The position numbers were made by a program, and so were the translations under genes. Below are positions 58,907 through 64,000 of a stretch of 64,000 nt of DNA, piece by piece. The DNA comes from Cupriavidus pauculus (GTDB lineage Bacteria > Pseudomonadota > Gammaproteobacteria > Burkholderiales > Burkholderiaceae), in the NCBI RefSeq assembly GCF_008693385.1, contig NZ_CP044065.1, forward strand, positions 3,100,001 to 3,164,000, written 5' to 3'. The notes under the pieces were generated by a model. The model made no database searches. It worked only from the letters and a program-made list of their open reading frames with translations, and was not told the origin of the DNA. Position 1 is the stretch's first letter. Each line of letters starts with the position of its first letter.

Positions 58907-59743
58907 TCACTCCGCCGGCTGCCAGCCAAGCTTGCCGAGCAGCGCCTGCGCGGCGGCCGGCGCGCGCTCCTTGGCGCCGTTGATAAAGAACAGGTACACG
59001 TCCTTCGCCTTGAGCCGGCCATCGCTGTCGCCCACACGCGGCAGATCGTCCGGCGCCTTGCCGTCGCTCCACGCCCGCACGCGCGCGGTCCACTGGTCGA
59101 GCGCCTTGGGTCCGTAGCCGGTGGCCAGCTTCTCGCTGCTGTCCATGAGCCGCGCATAGACGAAGTCCGCCGTCAGGTCCGCCATCGACGGGAACTTCGG
59201 CGAGTCCGTGAACACGGTGGCCGCCTTGTACCTGCGCGCGAGCTTCAGGTATGCCTCGCAGGCGAAGCTCTCGTGCCGCACCTCGAGCACGTGCCGCAGC
59301 TTCACGCCCTCGACAGAGGCGGGCAGCAACGCCAGGAACGCCTCGAAGTCCTCGGCATCGAACGACTTGGTCGGCGCGAACTGCCACACCACGGGCCCGA
59401 GCTTCTTGCCGAGCTCCGCAATGCCGCTGTCGATGAACCGCGCGATCGAGTCGCCGGACTCGGCCAGCACGCGGCGGTTGGTCGCGAAGCGGCTGGCCTT
59501 GACGGCGAACACGAACCCATCGGGCGCCTCGTCGCGCCACTTCACGAACGACGTACGCTTCTGCGTGCCGTGGTAGGTGCTGTTGATCTCGATCGCCGTC
59601 AGATGCCGGCTCGCATATTGCAACTCGCGCGCATGCGCGAGCCCTGCCGGATAGAAATTGTCTCGCCACGGCGCGAAGGTCCAGCCGCCGATGCCGATAT
59701 GCACATTCGAGGGATACGATCCTGCCTTGCTTCGCGTGGCCAT
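58907..59743 (-). CDS. DUF72 family protein
   Basis: This 278-residue protein is a DUF72 (YecE-like) member with a TIM-barrel-like fold, seen in HIGIGGWTFAPWRDNFYPAG, LTAIEINSTYHGTQKRTSFV and FAVKASRFATNRRVLAESG. Function is unknown. The ATG at 59743 (MATRSKAGSYPSNVHIG) was chosen over an unrelated 75-codon extension. It lies between the MazG-like gene (29-base gap) and dbpA. Confidence 0.9.
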   Translation of the reverse strand: MATRSKAGSYPSNVHIGIGGWTFAPWRDNFYPAGLAHARELQYASRHLTAIEINSTYHGTQKRTSFVKWRDEAPDGFVFAVKASRFATNRRVLAESGDSIARFIDSGIAELGKKLGPVVWQFAPTKSFDAEDFEAFLALLPASVEGVKLRHVLEVRHESFACEAYLKLARRYKAATVFTDSPKFPSMADLTADFVYARLMDSSEKLATGYGPKALDQWTARVRAWSDGKAPDDLPRVGDSDGRLKAKDVYLFFINGAKERAPAAAQALLGKLGWQPAE

Positions 59744-59772
59744 GCTGGCTCCGGTTGGTCCGGCCGAATCCG

Positions 59773-60111
59773 TCAGCGCAAGCCGCGCTCCGGATCGGCA
59801 GGGTACTTGACCGCATTCATCTCCATCTTTGCCCGCACCGCCGCATCGAGGTCCACGCCGAGCGTCGTCACGAGCTGCGCCAGATAGATGGTGATGTCGG
59901 CGAGCTCCTGCTCCACATGCGCGCGCTCGCCGGTCGTCATGACCTGCCGCGATTCCTCCTCGGTCTTCCACTGAAAGATCTCGACGAGCTCCGCCACTTC
60001 GACGCTCAGCGCCATGGCGAGGTTCTTGGGGCTGTGATACTTGCGCCAGCCGCGTGCATCGGCAAAGCCGCCCGCGGCCTGCTGCAGATTGCGGATATCG
60101 ATAAGGGGCAT
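59773..60111 (-). CDS. MazG-like nucleotide pyrophosphohydrolase
   Basis: This 112-residue all-helical protein belongs to the MazG/RS21-C6 group that hydrolyses nucleoside triphosphates (often dCTP or related) to monophosphates. The magnesium-binding motif is Glu38-x-x-Glu41 (SVEVAELVEIFQW) with Glu69-x-x-Asp72 (EQELADITIYL). Length is normal. It starts 45 bases from a divergent LysR gene, so the promoters overlap. Confidence 0.88.
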   Translation of the reverse strand: MPLIDIRNLQQAAGGFADARGWRKYHSPKNLAMALSVEVAELVEIFQWKTEEESRQVMTTGERAHVEQELADITIYLAQLVTTLGVDLDAAVRAKMEMNAVKYPADPERGLR

Positions 60112-60156
60112 GAACGTGGGACTCCGGTAACAGTGTTTGATTGTATCCTCTGCCCC

Positions 60157-61056
60157 ATGGACACCCCCGACCGCCAGCTCCGCAGTTTCCTTCGCATCGC
60201 CGAACTCAAGTCACTCTCGCGCGCGGCGGAGGAACTCGACCAGACGCAGTCGGGCCTGAGCCGGCAGCTGGCCGCGCTCGAGGCGCATCTGGGCAAGCCG
60301 CTGTTCATCCGCACGGGCCGCGGCGTGGAGCTGACCGAAGCGGGCAGGAAGCTCCATGACGCGATCCGGGGGCCGTACCGCGCGATCGATCAGGCCGTGG
60401 ACACCATCCGCGAGAGCCACGGCACCACGCAGGGCACGGTGCGGCTCGCGATCGTGCATACGGTGAGCTACTACTTCATGGCCGACGTGGTGGCCGCGTT
60501 CGTGAGCAGCCATCCGGGCGTGAATCTCTCGCTGATGGGGCGCAGTTCGCCCGAGGTCGTGTCCCTCGTGGAAAGCGGCAAGGCGGACCTCGGGTTCGTC
60601 TACGACACCGCGGTGGATACGGCGACGCTGACCTCGCACCCGTTGTTCGAGGACGAGATGTGCCTGGTCACGCGGGTGGACGAAGTCCAGAACACCGGCG
60701 AAGACGTCGATCTGCAGGGCCGTGAACTGCGGCTCGTCGGGTTTCCGCCGGGCTACGCGCTGCGCCGCATGCTCCAGAGCGCGGGCCTGCACCCCGACTA
60801 CGTCGCGGAAGCGGAGACCGTCGATGCGATCCTCAAGCTCGTCTCCACGGGCGTCGGCGAGTGCATCCTCCCGTGCCGCCTGCCGGACAAGCTGCTGGCC
60901 GACTATGGCCTGCGCAAGCTGCGCATCCGCAGTCCGCTGCTGCGCCGTCGCATCGTCGCCATCGGCCACGGCGAGCGGCATGCCATGCCCCTGACCGGTG
61001 CGCTGCTCGAATGCGCGCTACAAGTCGCACGCGCGCTGGGCCCGGCCGGCGCATGA
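60157..61056 (+). CDS. LysR-family regulator of the class II aldolase operon
   Basis: This 299-residue protein has an N-terminal winged helix (about residues 5-65, LKSLSRAAEELDQTQSGLSR) and a LysR effector domain. The start at 60157 follows from the family position of the helix and from the short gap to the divergent MazG-like gene. It lies 106 bases upstream of the class II aldolase-like gene, in the same direction, with an 8-8-8 inverted repeat between them. It probably controls that operon. Confidence 0.9.
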   Translation: MDTPDRQLRSFLRIAELKSLSRAAEELDQTQSGLSRQLAALEAHLGKPLFIRTGRGVELTEAGRKLHDAIRGPYRAIDQAVDTIRESHGTTQGTVRLAIVHTVSYYFMADVVAAFVSSHPGVNLSLMGRSSPEVVSLVESGKADLGFVYDTAVDTATLTSHPLFEDEMCLVTRVDEVQNTGEDVDLQGRELRLVGFPPGYALRRMLQSAGLHPDYVAEAETVDAILKLVSTGVGECILPCRLPDKLLADYGLRKLRIRSPLLRRRIVAIGHGERHAMPLTGALLECALQVARALGPAGA

Positions 61057-61081
61057 CAAAGGCGTGACGGAATGAGATACC

Positions 61082-61105
61082 TGCTATGCGCGTAGCTGCA
61101 TAGCA
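61082..61105. promoter_or_regulatory. 8-8-8 inverted repeat, candidate LysR binding site
   Basis: TGCTATGC (61082-61089) and GCATAGCA (61098-61105) are perfect eight-base arms with an eight-base spacer, 57 bases before the aldolase-like gene. Position and shape fit an operator or activator site of the adjacent LysR-type protein. A weak -10 (CATACT, 61124-61129) is downstream. Confidence 0.6.
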
Positions 61106-61162
61106 CCCGCAAGGCGTCGTTTCCATACTGGGCTCCGTGCCACCACGGAGAGAGAGAACAGT

Positions 61163-61942
61163 ATGAATGCCCCCCTCAGAGACAAGTCCTACTTCGACAC
61201 GCGCGCCACCACGGAGATGGCAAAGCATCTGCGCAACAAGCCGCGCACGATGCAGGAGACCATGGCGTACGCGTGCCGCATCCTCGCGATGACCGAGCAG
61301 GAAGCCGGCCTCGCGGGCCAGATCAGCGTGCGGTCCGAGCGCCCCGGCGCCTACTGGACGCTGCGCTTCGGCCTCGGCTTCGACGAAGCCACGCCCGAGG
61401 ATTTCATCGAGGTCGATAGCGACCTCAACACGCTGACCGGCGACGGCATGCCCAATCCGGCGACGCGTTTCCATCTGTGGGTCTACGAGGCGCGCCCCGA
61501 CGTCCAGTCGATCATCCACACGCATTCGCCGTGGGCGTCCGCGCTCGCCGCCGCGCGTCAGCCGCTGGTCATCGCCCAGATGGACATGACGCCGCTGCAC
61601 GACGACTGCGCATTCCTGGGCGAATGGCCCGGCGTGCCCATCGCCGATCAGGAAGGCGTGATCATCTCCAGGGCGCTCGGCAGCAAGCGCGCGATCATCC
61701 TCGCGCATCACGGTTACCTCACCGCGGGCCAGAGCTGCGAAGAGGCCACCTATCTCTCCGTGTACCTCGAGCGCGCCGCGCGCATGCAGATTCGCGCGCA
61801 GGCGTTCGGCCCGCTGACGCCCGTCGACGACGCGCTCGCGAAGGAAGCTCACGACTACCTGCTCAAGCCGTCGATCGTCAACGCGACGTTCTCGTACTGG
61901 GCCCGCCAGACGCACGGCGTGCCGCCGCTGCCCGCAGCGTGA
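61163..61942 (+). CDS. class II aldolase/adducin-family protein
   Basis: This 259-residue protein has the class II aldolase zinc ligands His119 and His121 (SIIHTHSPWA) and a further His182 or His183 (ILAHHGYL). The Glu that acts as acid/base in fuculose-1-phosphate aldolase seems to be Ala100 (GMPNPATRFHLWVY), so it may be a decarboxylase or other zinc enzyme rather than a sugar-phosphate aldolase. It is the first gene after the LysR gene, with a transporter and an isomerase-like gene behind it. Confidence 0.88.
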   Translation: MNAPLRDKSYFDTRATTEMAKHLRNKPRTMQETMAYACRILAMTEQEAGLAGQISVRSERPGAYWTLRFGLGFDEATPEDFIEVDSDLNTLTGDGMPNPATRFHLWVYEARPDVQSIIHTHSPWASALAAARQPLVIAQMDMTPLHDDCAFLGEWPGVPIADQEGVIISRALGSKRAIILAHHGYLTAGQSCEEATYLSVYLERAARMQIRAQAFGPLTPVDDALAKEAHDYLLKPSIVNATFSYWARQTHGVPPLPAA

Positions 61943-61976
61943 CGCGCTGCCATTCCCCCACACAAGGAGCGTCACG

Positions 61977-63305
61977 ATGAGCAGCATTCCCACCACGCGC
62001 ACGCGGCGCGAGTACATCACCGCGGGTCTGGCCAGCATGATGGGTACCACCATCGAGTGGTACGACTTTTTTCTGTACGGTACCGCGGCCGCGCTGATCT
62101 TCAACAAGATCTTCTTCCCCTCGTTCGATCCGCTCACGGGCACGCTCGCCGCGTTTGCTACCTACTCGGTGGGCTTCTTCGCGCGGCCGCTCGGCGGCAT
62201 CGTGTTCGGCCATTTCGGCGACAAGGTCGGCCGCAAGTCGATGTTGCTGATCACGCTGTTCATGATGGGCATTCCGACCATCCTCATCGGCCTGATTCCG
62301 TCGTACGACAGCATTGGCTACTGGGCCGCCGTGGCGCTCGTGCTGCTGCGCCTGCTGCAGGGCATCGCGGTGGGCGGCGAGTGGGGCGGCGCGGTGCTGA
62401 TGGCCGTGGAACATGCGCCCGAGGGCAAGAAGGGCTTCTTCGGCAGCCTGCCGCAGGCCGGTGTCGCGCCGGGACTCGTGCTGTCGTCGCTCGCCATGGG
62501 CATGGTGGCCGCGTTGCCCGAGAAGGACATGCTGACATGGGGCTGGCGCGTGCCGTTCCTCGCCAGCGTGATCCTGCTCGCGGTCGGCTGGTTCATTCGC
62601 GCGAAGGTCGCCGAGTCGCCGGACTTCGAGCAGATGCAGAAGAAGGGCGAGAAGGTGGAGATGCCCGCGATGGTGGTGCTCAAGCGCTATCCGCGCCAGG
62701 TGCTCACCGTCGTCGGCGGACGCCTTGCCGAGGTGACGTGGTTCTATACCGTGGTCACGTTCTCGCTGGCGTACGCCACGGGCACGCTCGGTGTGCCCAA
62801 GTCGGTGATGCTCGATGCCACCGTATGGGGCGCGGCCATCGCGCTGTTCACCATGCCGCTGTTCGGCGTGCTGGGCGATCGCTTCGGCTTCAAGTGGGTG
62901 TTCATGGCAGGCACGGTCGGCATTCTGGTCTTCGCGCCGCAGTTCTTCTCGCTGCTGCAGTCGCTCGATCCGAAGAACATCACCATTGCGGTCGCGATTG
63001 CGATCGGCCTCGTCTACGCCTGCCTCTACGGCCCCGAAGGCAGCCTGTTCTCCGCGCAGTTTCCGGCCGAGGTGCGTTACAGCGGCATCTCGATCGCGGT
63101 GCAGGTATCGGGCGCCATCGGCGGCGGGCTCGCGCCCATCGTCGCCACCTCGCTGCTCGCCTATGGCAAGGGCAGTCCCACGTATATCGTGTGGTATCTC
63201 TGCGCGCTGAGCGTCATCGCGTTCATCAGCGCCGCATGCATGCGCGATTCGGCATTCGCGACGGCTCCGCTCGGCGCCGTGCAACGCGGCACACAAGGGG
63301 GGTAA
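61977..63305 (+). CDS. MHS-family metabolite:proton symporter
   Basis: This 442-residue, 12-helix MFS protein belongs to the metabolite:H+ symporter group (ShiA, ProP, KgtP relatives). Motifs include TIEWYDFFLYGTAAALIFNK, FGHFGDKVGRKSMLLITLFM and QGIAVGGEWGGAVLMAVEHA. It lies between the aldolase-like and isomerase-like genes with short gaps (34 and six bases), so it likely imports the substrate of the operon. The substrate is probably an organic acid, by family. Confidence 0.9.
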   Translation: MSSIPTTRTRREYITAGLASMMGTTIEWYDFFLYGTAAALIFNKIFFPSFDPLTGTLAAFATYSVGFFARPLGGIVFGHFGDKVGRKSMLLITLFMMGIPTILIGLIPSYDSIGYWAAVALVLLRLLQGIAVGGEWGGAVLMAVEHAPEGKKGFFGSLPQAGVAPGLVLSSLAMGMVAALPEKDMLTWGWRVPFLASVILLAVGWFIRAKVAESPDFEQMQKKGEKVEMPAMVVLKRYPRQVLTVVGGRLAEVTWFYTVVTFSLAYATGTLGVPKSVMLDATVWGAAIALFTMPLFGVLGDRFGFKWVFMAGTVGILVFAPQFFSLLQSLDPKNITIAVAIAIGLVYACLYGPEGSLFSAQFPAEVRYSGISIAVQVSGAIGGGLAPIVATSLLAYGKGSPTYIVWYLCALSVIAFISAACMRDSAFATAPLGAVQRGTQGG

Positions 63306-63311
63306 GCGCGC

Positions 63312-63923
63312 ATGACCCGCCCGCATATCGACTACTACTTCTGGCTCAACTCGGACTGGGCCTACCTCGGCGCCGATCGGCTCGACGCGCTTTCGCGGCG
63401 CATGGATGTGGAGATCCGGCACAAGCCCGTGGACCTGCCCAACGTCTATGCGCGCACGGGCGGCGTGCTGCTCGGCCAGCGCGCGCCGGAGCGCCAGCAA
63501 TATCGCATCGCGGAGCTCAGGCGCTGGTGCCGCAAGCTCGGCATCGACGTGAATCCGACGCCGAAGTACATGTGCCCGAACGCGGACCTCGCGTCGCGCA
63601 TCGTGATCGCGGCCGATCGGGCGCACCTGCCGGTGCTCGGGCTGTACAAGGCCATCCTGCACGCCGAATGGTGCGAGGAACGCGATATCTCGTCGGCGGA
63701 CACGCTGCGCGAGATCGTGCGCGGGCAGGGCCTCGATGCCGATGCGCTGCTGGCGCGGGCGCTGCAGGACGACATCGAGGCACTGTACCGCCGCTACACC
63801 GACGAGGCCGTCGCGGCGGGCGTGTTCGGCTCGCCGTCCTATGTGTTCGAGGGGGAGTTGTTCTGGGGGCAGGATCGGCTCGACATGCTCGAGGAGGCCA
63901 TCGCGCTGCGGCTCGCGTCCTGA
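63312..63923 (+). CDS. 2-hydroxychromene-2-carboxylate isomerase-like (DsbA-fold) protein
   Basis: This 203-residue protein has a DsbA/kappa-GST fold like HCCA isomerase (NahD), a glutathione-dependent enzyme of naphthalene-type catabolism. The N-terminal active-site loop is YFWLNSDWAYLG with a likely Ser14, and the end has FGSPSYVFEGELFWGQDRLD. It is the last gene of the aldolase-like operon and is followed by a terminator. An aromatic or similar acid pathway is suggested, but the substrate is not shown by sequence. Confidence 0.82.
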   Translation: MTRPHIDYYFWLNSDWAYLGADRLDALSRRMDVEIRHKPVDLPNVYARTGGVLLGQRAPERQQYRIAELRRWCRKLGIDVNPTPKYMCPNADLASRIVIAADRAHLPVLGLYKAILHAEWCEERDISSADTLREIVRGQGLDADALLARALQDDIEALYRRYTDEAVAAGVFGSPSYVFEGELFWGQDRLDMLEEAIALRLAS

Positions 63924-63951
63924 TACGTCCCGAACAACTTGCAGGACTGCG

Positions 63952-63975
63952 GCTCCCTCCGGGGAGCTTTTTTTT
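63952..63975 (+). terminator. rho-independent terminator of the aldolase-like operon
   Basis: GCTCCC and GGGAGC form a six-base-pair stem with a TCCG loop, followed by eight T. It lies 28 bases past the isomerase-like gene stop. Confidence 0.9.
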
Positions 63976-64000
63976 AACCCGCGCTCATCCACCCGACGGA

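Overview
The window is GC-rich, densely packed chromosomal DNA with long one-strand operons. Gene content and protein style point to a betaproteobacterium of the Burkholderiaceae, most likely Cupriavidus or Ralstonia-like: a TctC/Bug solute-binding protein, a GcvA-type LysR gene paired with a DUF2917 gene, a betaproteobacterial porin, a mreBCD-mrdA-rodA cluster, and DUF484-xerC. The genus is an inference from these families; no alignment was run. I found no rRNA, tRNA, CRISPR array, insertion sequence or prophage gene, so this looks like core chromosome with some accessory metabolic genes.

Layout. 1-4816 (+): an MCE-type lipid ABC transporter (permease cut by the left edge, ATPase, MCE protein, auxiliary lipoprotein) and a VanZ-family membrane protein. 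4823-9705 (-): a six-gene pyroglutamate operon, pxpB-pxpC-pxpA-DUF969-DUF979-pcp. 10067-12278 (-): lipB-lipA and a DUF2917 gene, divergent from a LysR gene (12492-13451). 13456-21738 (-): mreB, mreC, mreD, mrdA, rodA, a DUF484 gene and xerC, covering cell shape, elongation peptidoglycan synthesis and chromosome dimer resolution. 22397-27304 (+): gatC-gatA, two unrelated exported-protein genes, then gatB. 27321-31715 (-): a Sel1-repeat protein, a fused circularly permuted ATP-grasp/alpha-E protein and a transglutaminase-like protein.

31856-40501 (-): the high-affinity potassium system, a 45-residue membrane peptide, then kdpF-A-B-C-D-E, downstream of corA (40633-41604). 41781-43741 (+): minCDE. 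44127-48328: a porin, two divergent orphan response regulators, a Bug protein and a small CxxC protein. 48488-60111: two M20 peptidases, fsr with a divergent AraC gene, an FAH-family hydrolase, a glutathione peroxidase, a DHA2 exporter, a CBS-domain protein, dbpA, a DUF72 protein and a MazG-like pyrophosphohydrolase. 60157-63923 (+): LysR, a class II aldolase-like protein, an MHS-type transporter and an HCCA-isomerase-like protein, closed by a clear terminator.

The most interesting items are: the pyroglutamate operon with a likely DUF969/DUF979 transporter; a KdpE-like box lying on the U-tract of the corA terminator; the overlapping small membrane peptides before kdpA; a response regulator with Glu in place of the phosphoacceptor Asp; the ATP-grasp/alpha-E/transglutaminase operon of unknown product; and the class II aldolase-like operon whose enzyme appears to lack the canonical catalytic Glu and which has a strong 8-8-8 inverted repeat in its leader.
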